Of a DNA stretch of 64,000 nt, positions 1 through 8,198 are shown piece by piece. The stretch comes from Streptomyces californicus. Its GTDB lineage: Bacteria > Actinomycetota > Actinomycetes > Streptomycetales > Streptomycetaceae. The stretch is from NCBI RefSeq assembly GCF_000717645.1, contig NZ_JNZZ01000016.1, positions 1 through 64,000 of the forward strand, read 5' to 3'. Below the pieces are notes generated by a model. That model did not search any database. It was given only the letters and a program-made list of their open reading frames with translations, and was not told where the DNA came from. The number at the start of each line of letters is the position of its first letter. Positions within the stretch are counted from its first letter, which is position 1. A program made the position numbers and the translations under genes.

Positions 1-515
1 GTCGGCGGGACAGCCGGGGCGGTGGGCTGGCACATCGCCCCTGAGTGGAGCGGGCGGCCGTCCGTGGACTGGTAGGTGGTCTCGACGCCGCAGCGGACGC
101 ACGGGCCGGGGTCGCCCTCGATCGCGCGGCCGTCCGGGCCGCGCAGCGTCTCCAGCCCGACGAGCGCCGCCGGAACCGGGACCGGGGCGGGGGCCGGGGC
201 CGGGGGCTGTGGGGCGCTCGGCTGGGCGGCGGCCAGCAGCTCCGCGACCGGGTCACCGGGCGCGCCGGGGGCGGGGTGGAGCTCGGCCAGGCCCTCCAGC
301 AGGCGCAGGTAGGGCAGGCGGCCGGGCGGGGTCGGGTCGCTCTTCCCGGCCTCCCAGGCAAGGACGGTGCCGCGTGCGACGCCGACCGCCTCAGCGACCT
401 GGGCGCGGGTCAGTCCGGCTGCCTCGCGCAGCCGCAGCCGCTCCTCCGGGGGTGGCATCGCCTTGCTCAGTCGGGCCTCTTCGAGCAGCGACTCAACGCT
501 CACTTTCTCATTCAC
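1..515 (-). CDS. XRE-family HTH regulator with zinc-ribbon tail (partial, cut by window edge)
   Basis: The reading frame is open from a GTG at 515 to the window edge. It begins VNEKVSVESLLEEARLSKA and then shows an XRE-type helix-turn-helix (about residues 25-65, with LTRAQVAEAVGVARGTVLAWE). A Pro/Ala-rich linker follows, and then a segment with a CVRC pair that looks like the start of a small zinc ribbon. The C-terminus lies outside the window. The gene is divergent from the helicase at 609, with about 90 bp between the starts, so it may control both. HTH proteins of this form are common on Streptomyces integrative elements and plasmids; the target is unknown. Confidence 0.75.
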   Translation of the reverse strand, partial: MNEKVSVESLLEEARLSKAMPPPEERLRLREAAGLTRAQVAEAVGVARGTVLAWEAGKSDPTPPGRLPYLRLLEGLAELHPAPGAPGDPVAELLAAAQPSAPQPPAPAPAPVPVPAALVGLETLRGPDGRAIEGDPGPCVRCGVETTYQSTDGRPLHSGAMCQPTAPAVPP

Positions 516-608
516 GAGAAAAGTGTATCACCACTGACCTAGGTTTGATGCTAGATTGTGCAGCAGACGTACCGGATATGGACAGCGCGTAGCGAGGAGC
601 ATAGGGGC

Positions 609-3374
609 ATGCAGCAGACACCACAGGGGGAACAGCCCGGAGCCACCCCCCGGCCGGATGAGGCCGGGGGTGTTGACGCGGCGACGTGGCTCGGGATCAC
701 CCTCCGCCCCCACCAGGCGGAGGCCGTGAGCGCGGCCGTGCTCGGGCTGTCCCTCCCCCGGAACGGGGCGGTGCCCGTGGGCGGGGTGCGCGGTCAGCTC
801 CACATGGCCACCGGCACGGGCAAGACCGTCATGGCGGCCGTCGCCGCGCTGCGGCTGTGCCCGGCCGGGGTGATCGGCGTGCTCGTCCCGACGCTGGACC
901 TGCTGACGCAGACGGTCGAGTCGTGGCGCAGGGCCGGGCACACCGGCCCCGCCGTCGCCGTCTGCTCGCTCGGCACGGACCCGCTGCTGGAGGCGCTGGG
1001 GGTGCGCTGCACCACCAACCCGACACAGCTCGCCCTCTGGGCCAGCAGCGGCCCGATGCTGGTGTTCGCCACGTACGCGAGCCTGGCCGGGCAAGGGCTG
1101 GCCGACGACCTGGACGACGCCGACGACGAATCCCTCGGCGTGCTGGAGACGGCGCTGCGCGGCTCGTACGGGCAGAAAATGGCGCCCTTCGACCTGGTGG
1201 TGGTGGACGAGGCGCACCGGACGTCGGGCGACGCCACGAAGAGCTGGGCGGCCATCCACGACCAGGCGCGCTTCCCCGCCGCGCGGCGCCTGTACATGAC
1301 CGCGACCCCGCGCCTGTGGGCTGCCGGCCCCGCCGCGGCGGTATCCGACGACAACCCGGCGACCGACCCTGACGGCACGTCCGGCGGTGGTGAGGCGCTG
1401 GGCGGGCGGGTCGTCGCCTCGATGGACGACACCGCCCTGTACGGGCCCGTCCTGTACGAGATCGGCCTCATGGAAAGCGTCGAGCGCGGCGTCCTGGCCC
1501 GTTTCGAGATCGACGTGCTGGAGATCCGCGACCCCGCCCTGCTCAGCGAGAAGGCCAGCACCGAGGAGCGGCGCGGCCGGCGGCTCGCCGCGCTCCAGGC
1601 CGCGCTCCTCAAGCACGCCGACGAGAGCGGCGTGCGCAGCTACATGACGTTCCACTCGCGGACGTTGGAGGCGATGAGTTTCGCGCGTGCGCTGCCGGAG
1701 ACGGCCGCGCGGCTGCATGCGGCCGACCCCGCCGCCTACCCCTCCCGCGTCGGCTCCGACTGGCTGTCCGGAGAGCACGCGGCCGCCCACCGCCGCGACG
1801 TCCTCACCCGCTACGCCGACGGCCTCGACGCCGAGGGGTGGGTGTGCGAGCTGTCCTTCCTCGCGTCGTGCATGGTCCTCGGCGAAGGCGTCGACATCCG
1901 GGGCGCACGCGGTGTCGGCGCGGTCGTCTTCGCCGACACCCGCTCATCGCCCGTGGAGATCGTGCAGATCATCGGGCGGGCCCTGCGCCAGGAGCCCGGC
2001 GAGGGCAAGGTCAGCCGGATCGTGGTGCCGGTCTTCCTGGAGACCGGCGAGGACCCCGGCGACATGATCGCCTCCCCCAGCTACCGGGGCTTGGTCGCCA
2101 TCCTCCAGGGCCTGCGCAGTCACGACGACCGGGTCATCGAGCGCCTGGCCCTGCCCACCACCACCGCACGCGGCACCATCACCTCCGTCCTCGCCCTCGA
2201 CCCGCAGGCCCCGACCGACACCACCGACCAGGACCAGGACCAGGACGAGGACGAGGACGAGGACGAGCGGGCCGACGACGGCGAGGAAGCCGCACCCGCC
2301 ACCGACGATCGGGACGACCAGGACGACGACGAGGAGACCGACGCGGCCCCCGGCATCACGGCCAGCAGCACGACGCCGCTGCTGCGGTTCTCCCTCCCCC
2401 GCGAGGACGTCCAGGGCGTCGCGCTCTTCCTGCGGACCCGAGTCCTGCGCCCCGAATCCGAGATCTGGCTCACCGGCTACCAGGCACTGCGCACCTGGGT
2501 CCGCGAGCACGGCCACGCCCGCGTCCCCCGGACCGCCACCGTCGAGCTGGCCGACGGCCGCGTCTTCGGGCTGGGCCAGTGGGTCTTCCGGCAGCGCCGC
2601 GCACTCAAGGAGGGCACGCTCCGCCCCTGGCGCTACGACCTCCTGACCGAGACCGGCATGATCTGGGAAGTCGCGGACGCAGGCTTCTGGCGGGTCGTCA
2701 CCGCCGCCCGCACCGCCTTCGGGACCTACCGGACGCTCGCCCTGCCCCGCTCCCTCGTCATCGACGGCGTACGCATCGGGCAGGCGCTCACCAACCTGCG
2801 CCGCCCCGGCGGACTCGGATCGGACCCCGTACGGGCCGACGAGCGCCGCCGGGCCCTGGAGGCCATCGACCCGGAGTGGTGCCCGCCGTGGCCGGCGGAC
2901 TGGCAGCGCGCCTACGCCGCCACCCGCGACCTCCTCAGCGAGGAGCAGGGCGCGATCCGCGCGGACACCATCCTGCCCGGCAGCACCGTCCACGGCGTCG
3001 ACGTCGGCGCCTGGCTCACCCGGCAGGCCGACCCCACGGTGTGGGCGGGACTGCTGCCCGAGCAGCGCACCCGCCTCCAGACCCTCGGCCTCACACCCCC
3101 GCCCGCCCCCGCCCCGAAGCCGAAGCCGAAGCCGGCGGCGACGCCGACGGTGTCCACGTTCGAGCGGGGAATCGCCGCGCTCGGTCAGTACGCCGCCCGG
3201 GAGGGACACCTGAAAGTCCCTCGCCAGCACATCGAGACCGTCGTCATCGACGGCCAGGAGTACGAGGTCAAGCCCGGGGTCTTCCTGTCCAACAGCAAGA
3301 CCCGCCGCACCCGGCTGACGGATGGTCAGCGCGCGCGGTTCGCCGCGCTCGGCCTCGACTGGGCCGCCGAGTGA
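609..3374 (+). CDS. DEAD/DEAH-box helicase with helicase-associated (HA) domains
   Basis: This is a superfamily 2 helicase of 921 aa. Visible motifs are Walker A in HMATGTGKT (about residue 68), DEAH in VVVDEAHRTSG, motif III in LYMTATPR, and motif VI in QIIGRALRQ. A strongly acidic run of alternating Asp-Gln then Asp-Glu (DNA near 2228-2270) separates the motor core from the C-terminal half. That half carries at least two HA-type units, one around LRTWVREHGHARVPR and one at the end around YAAREGHLKVPRQH. The ATG at 609 is preferred because GAGGAG lies about 10 bp upstream; an in-frame GTG at 558 is the alternative, and both starts encode MQQT. The stop overlaps the next start (GTGA). HA-domain helicases occur on Streptomyces plasmids, chromosome arms and phage-like elements; the substrate is unknown. 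Confidence 0.85.
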   Translation: MQQTPQGEQPGATPRPDEAGGVDAATWLGITLRPHQAEAVSAAVLGLSLPRNGAVPVGGVRGQLHMATGTGKTVMAAVAALRLCPAGVIGVLVPTLDLLTQTVESWRRAGHTGPAVAVCSLGTDPLLEALGVRCTTNPTQLALWASSGPMLVFATYASLAGQGLADDLDDADDESLGVLETALRGSYGQKMAPFDLVVVDEAHRTSGDATKSWAAIHDQARFPAARRLYMTATPRLWAAGPAAAVSDDNPATDPDGTSGGGEALGGRVVASMDDTALYGPVLYEIGLMESVERGVLARFEIDVLEIRDPALLSEKASTEERRGRRLAALQAALLKHADESGVRSYMTFHSRTLEAMSFARALPETAARLHAADPAAYPSRVGSDWLSGEHAAAHRRDVLTRYADGLDAEGWVCELSFLASCMVLGEGVDIRGARGVGAVVFADTRSSPVEIVQIIGRALRQEPGEGKVSRIVVPVFLETGEDPGDMIASPSYRGLVAILQGLRSHDDRVIERLALPTTTARGTITSVLALDPQAPTDTTDQDQDQDEDEDEDERADDGEEAAPATDDRDDQDDDEETDAAPGITASSTTPLLRFSLPREDVQGVALFLRTRVLRPESEIWLTGYQALRTWVREHGHARVPRTATVELADGRVFGLGQWVFRQRRALKEGTLRPWRYDLLTETGMIWEVADAGFWRVVTAARTAFGTYRTLALPRSLVIDGVRIGQALTNLRRPGGLGSDPVRADERRRALEAIDPEWCPPWPADWQRAYAATRDLLSEEQGAIRADTILPGSTVHGVDVGAWLTRQADPTVWAGLLPEQRTRLQTLGLTPPPAPAPKPKPKPAATPTVSTFERGIAALGQYAAREGHLKVPRQHIETVVIDGQEYEVKPGVFLSNSKTRRTRLTDGQRARFAALGLDWAAE

Positions 3375-3649
3375 CCGCCCTCGCCCTCACCGTGGCGCTG
3401 GCGGCCGGGTACCTCCTGGGCCGCCTGCGCCCCTGGCGGCGGCTCGGTGACTGGACCGCCGACCAGATCCGCCACACCGGACCCTGGGCCAGGGGCGGAC
3501 ACCTCCGCCAAGCCGCCCTCGCCCTGGCCCACCTCCTCACCGCGCCGCGCACCAGCCTGCGCACCCCGAGCAACCACCCGCCCCCCGCACGCGACCCCGA
3601 CTGGGCCGCCCACCGCACCCGCCCCCCGGCCGAGGGAAACCCCACGTGA
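3371..3649 (+). CDS. Small membrane-anchored protein coupled to the helicase
   Basis: This 92-aa protein starts with GTG inside the helicase stop codon (GTGA overlap), so translation is probably coupled. Residues 2-17 (TALALTVALAAGYLLG) form one hydrophobic helix, followed by a basic RLRPWRRL stretch and a Pro/Arg-rich cytoplasmic tail. No family is recognised. Its stop overlaps the start of the next gene in the same way, giving a three-gene operon. A single-span protein made together with a helicase could tether it to the membrane, as seen on transfer or defence elements, but that is inference. Confidence 0.65.
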   Translation: MTALALTVALAAGYLLGRLRPWRRLGDWTADQIRHTGPWARGGHLRQAALALAHLLTAPRTSLRTPSNHPPPARDPDWAAHRTRPPAEGNPT

Positions 3650-3976
3650 GCACCGACCGCTTCCGCCGCGCCGAGAGGATCGCGGCGATCCTGGCCGATC
3701 CGGAAGTACAGCGCATCGGCGCACTGATCCAGGACGAGGAGACCCGGGCCGGGCAAGAGCTCAACGCCGAACTCCAGGTCCTCCAGGACCGGTACGAGAC
3801 CGCTGTACGCACGGGAGACCTCACGGTCCTCACCCAGGTGTGCGGGGGGGAAGCACGGCCGGTGGGGGCGCATCTGCGTACAGGACACCGGCCACGAGAC
3901 CCGCACTCCGCACTGGGGCACCACTCCCGACGGCACACCGGTCGCCTGGATCGGCAGCGCACCCGACGACGACTGA
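3646..3976 (+). pseudogene. Small hypothetical protein, frameshifted at a G7 run
   Basis: The gene starts with GTG at 3646, overlapping the previous stop, and reads MSTDRFRRAERIAAILADPE onward as a charged helical protein. At the run of seven G at 3844-3850 the good frame is lost. Skipping one G continues sensibly as GGKHGRWGRICVQDTGHETR and ends with APDDD and a TGA at 3974-3976, giving about 109 aa. The unshifted frame runs on to 4461 but lacks coding character. The cause may be a homopolymer sequencing error, a true mutation or programmed slippage. The function is unknown; it is the third gene of the helicase operon. Confidence 0.6.
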
Positions 3977-4176
3977 CCCCACGCACGCGTCCGACAGGCG
4001 GGGCCGGATGCAGGTGGCAAGAGCCGCCACCGGCACCCGGGGTCCTGGCCGTACTCTGGGGACCCGGACCTCACCCGTACACCCATACGGCACGAGCTGA
4101 CCTGCACCCTACCCACCCCGGCACGGACTTCCCCGTCCGCCTGACCCGCCGCCCGCACCCGTGGCATGCTCAACCC

Positions 4177-4345
4177 GTCTTACCCGCCCCGCACGGGGGT
4201 GGTCCTTGCAGAGGCCCCAAGTGGGCTTGTCACCCTCAGAGTCCCCGCGCGTGCGGGGGTGGTCCGATCAGAACGACACCGTGGGCGCCGCAGATGCGAC
4301 GGTCCGGCAGCAGCCCCCTTCCCGCCGGGTGCGGGGGTGACGCCA
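4177..4345. CRISPR. Degenerate type I-E-like CRISPR relic (two to three repeat-like units, no cas genes)
   Basis: The best unit is at about 4239-4266 and contains TCCCCGCGCGTGCGGGGG followed by TGGTCCG, the short-palindrome form of actinobacterial type I-E repeats. A second, degenerate unit ends at 4205 and shares CGGGGGTGGTCC, exactly 60 bp earlier, close to the 61-bp period usual for I-E. A third, poorer unit (GGTGCGGGGGTGACGCC) ends near 4345 at a longer spacing of 78 bp. The two intervals would be spacers. No cas gene is visible in the window. Chance GC-rich palindromes cannot be excluded. Confidence 0.4.
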
Positions 4346-4353
4346 GCCTCAGA

Positions 4354-4379
4354 GGGGGGCCGCCGTACGGCGGCCCCCC
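4354..4379. terminator. Strong bidirectional hairpin terminator
   Basis: A perfect 26-bp palindrome with 13-bp arms (left arm GGGGGGCCGCCGT) is followed by TTTCCTC on the plus strand. It sits just past the end of the minus-strand gene 4385-4882 and downstream of the helicase operon, so it can serve both directions. Confidence 0.75.
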
Positions 4380-4384
4380 TTTCC

Positions 4385-4882
4385 TCATGCCCGGGTACCC
4401 GCACCCGGGGTCCCGGGGATGTGGGCGGCGGCGTGAGCGGTGGCGAGGCGTGCGTACGTGAGGGCCTGGGCGACGGTCGACAGGACAGCGGCGGCGAATC
4501 GCGGGTCGCCCTTGTCCGCCGTCGCCACGGCGAGCGCGGCGGGAAAGACAAGCTGGGGCCGGGGGTTGGTCATCTCCCACTCGACATGCCCGATCGCCTC
4601 GGCACCGAGGGGCTGGGGGACGAGGAGAGTGGCATGCGCGCGGATCTGCCGGTGCAGCATGGTGCTGTCGGGGTCGCGGTCGAGGTGGTCCTCATGACCG
4701 GCCGTCACGTGGATGTCGTAGCCGCTCCACCGGTAGCGGGCGGTCCCTGACGGGGTGAGCCGGACCTCGGCCAGCGGGGCGGCGGGCACCATCGGATCGG
4801 CCCGCCGCAGGCGGGGATACGCGGCAGCAAGCGCGGCCACGGTCGCGTCGAGGGGATCTTGCGTGGGGGTGAGGTCGGACAT
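4385..4882 (-). CDS. Hypothetical protein, mobile-element cargo type
   Basis: This is a 165-aa soluble protein starting MSDLTPTQDPLDATVAALAA. The ATG at 4882 is chosen because GGCAGGAGGG lies immediately upstream; the longer frame to 5008 has no ribosome site. The protein has no signal peptide or membrane segment. A central stretch (RYRWSGYDIHVTAGHEDHLD) is His/Asp-rich, and the C-terminal half is helical and Ala-rich. No family is recognised. It is transcribed toward the helicase operon and ends at the shared hairpin at 4354-4379. A second GC palindrome (CCCCGCGTACGCGGGG, near 4950) lies upstream and resembles half a CRISPR repeat or an operator. Confidence 0.6.
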   Translation of the reverse strand: MSDLTPTQDPLDATVAALAAAYPRLRRADPMVPAAPLAEVRLTPSGTARYRWSGYDIHVTAGHEDHLDRDPDSTMLHRQIRAHATLLVPQPLGAEAIGHVEWEMTNPRPQLVFPAALAVATADKGDPRFAAAVLSTVAQALTYARLATAHAAAHIPGTPGAGTRA

Positions 4883-5036
4883 GGCGGGCCCTCCTGCCGC
4901 GAGGGGACGGGGATGCGCCCAGACCCGCACACGGAGTGCGGCTGGCTTGAGACGCCGTCCCCGCGTACGCGGGGCAGAAGGCCGGGACTGCCCGGCTCTC
5001 ACCAGCATGCCCGGCGGCAGCCGCGCCGGTCCACGG

Positions 5037-5225
5037 TCACGCCGGGGTGACGCGCATGACGGTCAGCTCCGGCCTCGGGGTCGTCGGACCCTCCAGCACC
5101 ACCGCCCAGCACTCCCCCGTCTCAGCGCCCCGCCGGGTCGCCGCCCGCTGCTCCCGCAGCGGCAGCGCGTCGAAGACCCGCGCCAGGCGGGCCCACTCCT
5201 CGGCCGCGCCCGGCCGGCGGAGCAT
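5037..5225 (-). CDS. Short hypothetical protein, possibly 5'-truncated
   Basis: This 62-aa frame reads MLRRPGAAEEWARLARVFDA and ends VMRVTPA. The codon bias is typical of the host and the sequence looks like a genuine helical protein. An in-frame TAG lies only four codons upstream (5235-5237) and no ribosome-binding site is evident. It may therefore be the C-terminal remnant of a longer gene whose 5' part was lost when the low-quality DNA to its right was joined on. The function is unknown. It is on the same strand as 4385-4882, about 155 bp upstream of it. Confidence 0.4.
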   Translation of the reverse strand: MLRRPGAAEEWARLARVFDALPLREQRAATRRGAETGECWAVVLEGPTTPRPELTVMRVTPA

Positions 5226-5324
5226 GTGCCAGATCTAGCCGTGCATCCTTCCCGAGCCGATTGGTCTGCTTCTGCAGCCAAAAGGATGCTAAGCACACGC
5301 TTCAGGGTCCGGAGAGGACGTGGC

Positions 5325-5474
5325 GTGAACGAAACCCGTCGCATCACTGCTTCGCCGTACACCGCCGACGCGGACGCACAGAAGCGTCTACGCAGAACCT
5401 GCGTTGGGTGCGCGACTGGTGGATCGGTGGTCGCAGTCCGCTGCCGCCCGGGAGCAACGATCAACCCTGGATGA
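5325..5474 (+). CDS. Possible small ORF with good ribosome site
   Basis: A GTG at 5325 is preceded by GGAGAGG with 7-bp spacing. The 49-aa product starts VNETRRITASPYTADADAQK and contains a CVGC pair. The C-terminal half has poor codon bias, while the neighbouring frame just downstream (to 5524) looks more protein-like (WVRDWWIGGRSP). A frameshift may therefore have split a once longer gene. No family is recognised. Confidence 0.25.
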   Translation: MNETRRITASPYTADADAQKRLRRTCVGCATGGSVVAVRCRPGATINPG

Positions 5475-5833
5475 TGGAATGGCAGAAAACCGGCGTGCTC
5501 GATGCCGAGGTCCCGCCCTGCTGATCGAGCGTCCCCCGAGGGGTCGGTCAGGCTGGATCGTGCAGGGCGTCGGCCGCGTGCACCTTCTGTGGATGCAGCC
5601 GGTCAGCTTCTCATCGTTGCGGCTCCGGGACCCGGAGTCCACCTGCGGCCTTACTCCCTCCTCCCGTCACCGCCTCATGCTGCCTGGCGGCGCGTACAGC
5701 GCAAGCGCACGGCCGGCTACGAGTGCCCCGGCTCAGGCCGGGTGTATCGACCCGCCCCAGTACCTCGGCATCGCACGCCCGCGTACCGCTGCCGAGGCCA
5801 CGGTGGCAGTGCGGCTCTGGGTGAGTTCACCGG
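5475..5833. other. Decayed DNA without a confident gene
   Basis: No intact gene is visible. GC bias across frames is weak compared with the flanks. A frame from about 5640 to 5850 reads RTAGYECPGSGRVYRPAP and PAYRCRGHGG, which could be a zinc-binding remnant, but it is interrupted and has no supported start. Confidence 0.4.
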
Positions 5834-6007
5834 TCACCGCTTCTCTACTCGCCGGGGGCCGGGCTCGTCCTGCTGGTACTCGTGGTCGAGGATGGAGTGG
5901 GTCACCGAGTCCCGCCACTGGCCGGCGCGCTGGATGTGCTCGCGGATGTAGCCCTCCTCGGTGAGGCCGGCGCGTTCCATTGTCCGGGCGGAGGCGTGGT
6001 TGTGCCC
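5834..6007 (-). pseudogene. C-terminal fragment of a GNAT (RimJ/RimL-type) N-acetyltransferase
   Basis: The last 57 codons of this frame read HNHASARTMERAGLTEEGYI, then REHIQRAGQWRDSVTHSILD, then HEYQQDEPG. This is the typical C-terminal beta strand and helix of RimJ/RimL-like acetyltransferases (N-ASARTMERAGL and R-GQWRDSVTHSIL). All upstream parts, including the acetyl-CoA binding loop, are missing. Homology stops at about 6007, exactly where a fragment of a different gene on the other strand begins, so this is a recombination or deletion remnant. Confidence 0.65.
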
Positions 6008-6172
6008 GGCGTCGTCCTCATGAACGGCGGCGGCTTCGACGGCCCCGAATGGTCCGCCCGGGTCTCCCTCGCCAACCTCGACGACCTCGACGACCTCAAG
6101 ATCGGCCACCACATGCGGACCGTCTTCGAGCAGTACGTCGAGGAATGGCAGGGGTCCTCGACCGGGAACTGA
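6008..6172 (+). pseudogene. C-terminal fragment of an aspartate aminotransferase/4-decarboxylase-like enzyme
   Basis: Fifty-four codons from the junction at 6008 read GVVLMNGGGFDGPEWSARVS, LANLDD, then an amphipathic helix ending VEEWQGSSTGN and a TGA. The G-GFxGPxWSxRVSLANL pattern matches the C-terminal small domain of PLP fold-type I aspartate transaminase/aspartate 4-decarboxylases. The PLP lysine and the whole large domain are absent. The ThrE-like exporter begins 100 bp downstream on the same strand, so the two may once have formed an amino-acid operon. The family assignment rests on pattern recognition only. Confidence 0.5.
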
Positions 6173-6272
6173 CCGCCGCCGCCCCACAGCTGTCGCCGTA
6201 CCGGACCCCGACCGGTACGGCGACGCTCCGTTCCCGCCAATCCGCCGGCCAACCCAGCACCCGGAGTTCCGC

Positions 6273-8024
6273 ATGCCCCGCCCGCCGCACCCCGCACCCC
6301 ACCCGGCCGGCGAGCACGACGCCACCAGCACCGCCCTGGCGAAACTGCTGCGCGGAACCCCCTACGAACACATCTCCTTCCCCGCAGCGCGCGTTGTGCC
6401 CCGCACCGAGGCCCAGAGCATCCTCGCTCTGGCCGCCCAAGTCGGGCGTGCTCTGTTCCGGGCCGGGGCCGAGACCCAGCACATCGAAGCGGCCGTCCTC
6501 GCCGTCGCCGCCGCCCAGGGCATGCGCGAGGTCACCGCCGACATCAACGCCCGGATCATCACGCTGCAGTACATCTCCCAGGGTTACGACCCGCTGGCCC
6601 TCATGGAGGTCATCGGCTCCGAGGAGACCCGCAACCTGCGCCACCTCGCCCAGCTCGACCTCCTCGTCCTCGACATCGCCGCAGGCCACCACACCCCCGA
6701 CCAGGCCCGCCAAGCCCTCGATCGGGCTGAGAACAGCCCCGCACCCTCGTGGTGGCAGTCTCAGGCCGGCGGCGCGCTCCTCTCCTCCATGCTGTGCCTG
6801 CTGGCCGCCGGGACCCTGCGCGCCGCCCTGATACCCCCCGTACTCTTCCTCGTCGCGGCCGCCGTGGAGCGCGCTCTCGCCGTCACGCGCCTGGCCGGAT
6901 TCTTCGTGACCGCCGCGCGCGTCGCCGTCCTGGTGGCCCTCGTCACCGCGCTCGTCGGCCTCGGCATCTACAGCCATTCGGAAGCGGCCAGCACCCTGGC
7001 CGGCAACCTCATCCTCGTGCTTCCGCTGTTCGCCATCGTCTCCCTGGCCGAGGACATGATCAGCGGATACCGGGCCATGGCCGCCGCCCGCGCCATCAGC
7101 CTGCTGTCCTTCTTCACAGCCCTGGCCACCGGCTTCGCCTTGGTCGCCTTCATGCTCCGCAACACCGAGAGCGACGCGCGCTCCACCACCCTCCTCGCCC
7201 TGCCCGTCGCCGTCTCCCTGCTCACCGGTGCCGTCGGCGCGCTCGGCAACACCTTCTACATGGGCGGCACCTGGCGCTTCGTCCCACCCGCGTGCGCCCT
7301 CGACTCACAGCTCCCGGTCTTCCTCGCCACCGGACTGGCCACCTGGGCCATGGGCTTCGCCACCGCCCACCTCGCCCGCCGCACCCCGCACTCTTCCGGA
7401 AGGAGAGAACTGGCCTGCAGCATCCACTGCCTCGTGGTGCACACCGAATGTCTCAGCCGTACCGCAGCACACGACCACCCTCAGCGCCTACAACAACACG
7501 CGTTCAACCTCAGCAGCCAAGCACCGACCCCTTGCGGCCCTGAAGACATTCCGCGAAACCGGCGACGCACGGACGCACTGCTTCCGGGCATACACCCCAG
7601 GCAGGCAAGGTCTGGCTCCAGTTTCAACCTAAAAAATGATATTCCAGGGCCCCGCCCCCGTCACCACCAGGTCTTCATCACGGTCAAGGTACTGGAGCCG
7701 ACCGACTCACCGTTTCCCCCTTCGACTGTGGCGGCCATAGGAGTCCTTCCGGCTCAAGAGGTGACGCCCGTCCGTCAGATTCCTGCAGTGCTACAGCCGG
7801 GTCAGCGCTCGCGGAACGTAGCGGGAACGCGTGGCGACCCTCGGACATGCAGGTGGGAGGCGGCCATCCCGGTGTTGCCCGGGCTCGACCGCCCCGAGGT
7901 CGGCGTGAGTCCTGGCCCGCTCCGTGGTCTATCTCGTTTACGAAGCAATCGGCTCTCACTCTCATCCCTCACCAGGGGAAACAGCCGCAGTGCCCTAAAA
8001 TCACTATCCGATGGTCCGTCATAA
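6273..8024 (+). CDS. ThrE-like threonine/serine exporter with aberrant C-terminus
   Basis: The ATG at 6273 follows GGAG with 7-bp spacing. Residues about 30-150 form the cytoplasmic DUF1212-type domain (LAAQVGRALFRAGAETQHIE, and TADINARIITL). Residues about 165-370 hold roughly eight to nine hydrophobic spans (AALIPPVLFLVAAAVE, GNLILVLPLFAIV, AISLLSFFTALATGFALVAF, LLTGAVGALGNTFYMGG). The family normally ends with a second half closing on a PLVPG-type motif. Here homology stops near residue 375 (HLARR, about 7395) and 200 residues of non-membrane, low-quality sequence follow. This looks like a truncated exporter reading through foreign DNA and is probably non-functional. Confidence 0.6.
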   Translation: MPRPPHPAPHPAGEHDATSTALAKLLRGTPYEHISFPAARVVPRTEAQSILALAAQVGRALFRAGAETQHIEAAVLAVAAAQGMREVTADINARIITLQYISQGYDPLALMEVIGSEETRNLRHLAQLDLLVLDIAAGHHTPDQARQALDRAENSPAPSWWQSQAGGALLSSMLCLLAAGTLRAALIPPVLFLVAAAVERALAVTRLAGFFVTAARVAVLVALVTALVGLGIYSHSEAASTLAGNLILVLPLFAIVSLAEDMISGYRAMAAARAISLLSFFTALATGFALVAFMLRNTESDARSTTLLALPVAVSLLTGAVGALGNTFYMGGTWRFVPPACALDSQLPVFLATGLATWAMGFATAHLARRTPHSSGRRELACSIHCLVVHTECLSRTAAHDHPQRLQQHAFNLSSQAPTPCGPEDIPRNRRRTDALLPGIHPRQARSGSSFNLKNDIPGPRPRHHQVFITVKVLEPTDSPFPPSTVAAIGVLPAQEVTPVRQIPAVLQPGQRSRNVAGTRGDPRTCRWEAAIPVLPGLDRPEVGVSPGPLRGLSRLRSNRLSLSSLTRGNSRSALKSLSDGPS

Positions 8025-8198
8025 ACCTTTGCACACATAAAAGCCGACGGCGCAACTGTTCGGCACCTCATATTTCCTTCACACCTTCTTGAGCTTGGAC
8101 AGTGATCAGCGACCCTATGTTGAGCCTGACTCCGGTGCGCCGATCAGACACTTTTGCACCAGAGATGACGTGCTGTTCGCGAGAGAAGGGAAGAGCAG
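7410..8198. other. Junk-like junction and upstream region of the RiPP cluster
   Basis: Apart from the read-through tail of the exporter frame (to 8024), no gene-like signal is seen. Local GC falls, especially 7950-8170, as expected for a promoter region. A weak promoter candidate before the precursor gene is TTGGAC at 8095-8100 with TATGTT at 8116-8121, but its 15-bp spacer is short. A GAAGGGAAGAG ribosome site lies just before the precursor ATG. Confidence 0.4.

Noticed and set aside
4943..4978. Further CRISPR repeat at the palindrome CCCCGCGTACGCGGGG
   Set aside because: The flanks do not match the repeat at 4239-4266 and there is no regular spacing; more likely an operator or chance palindrome.
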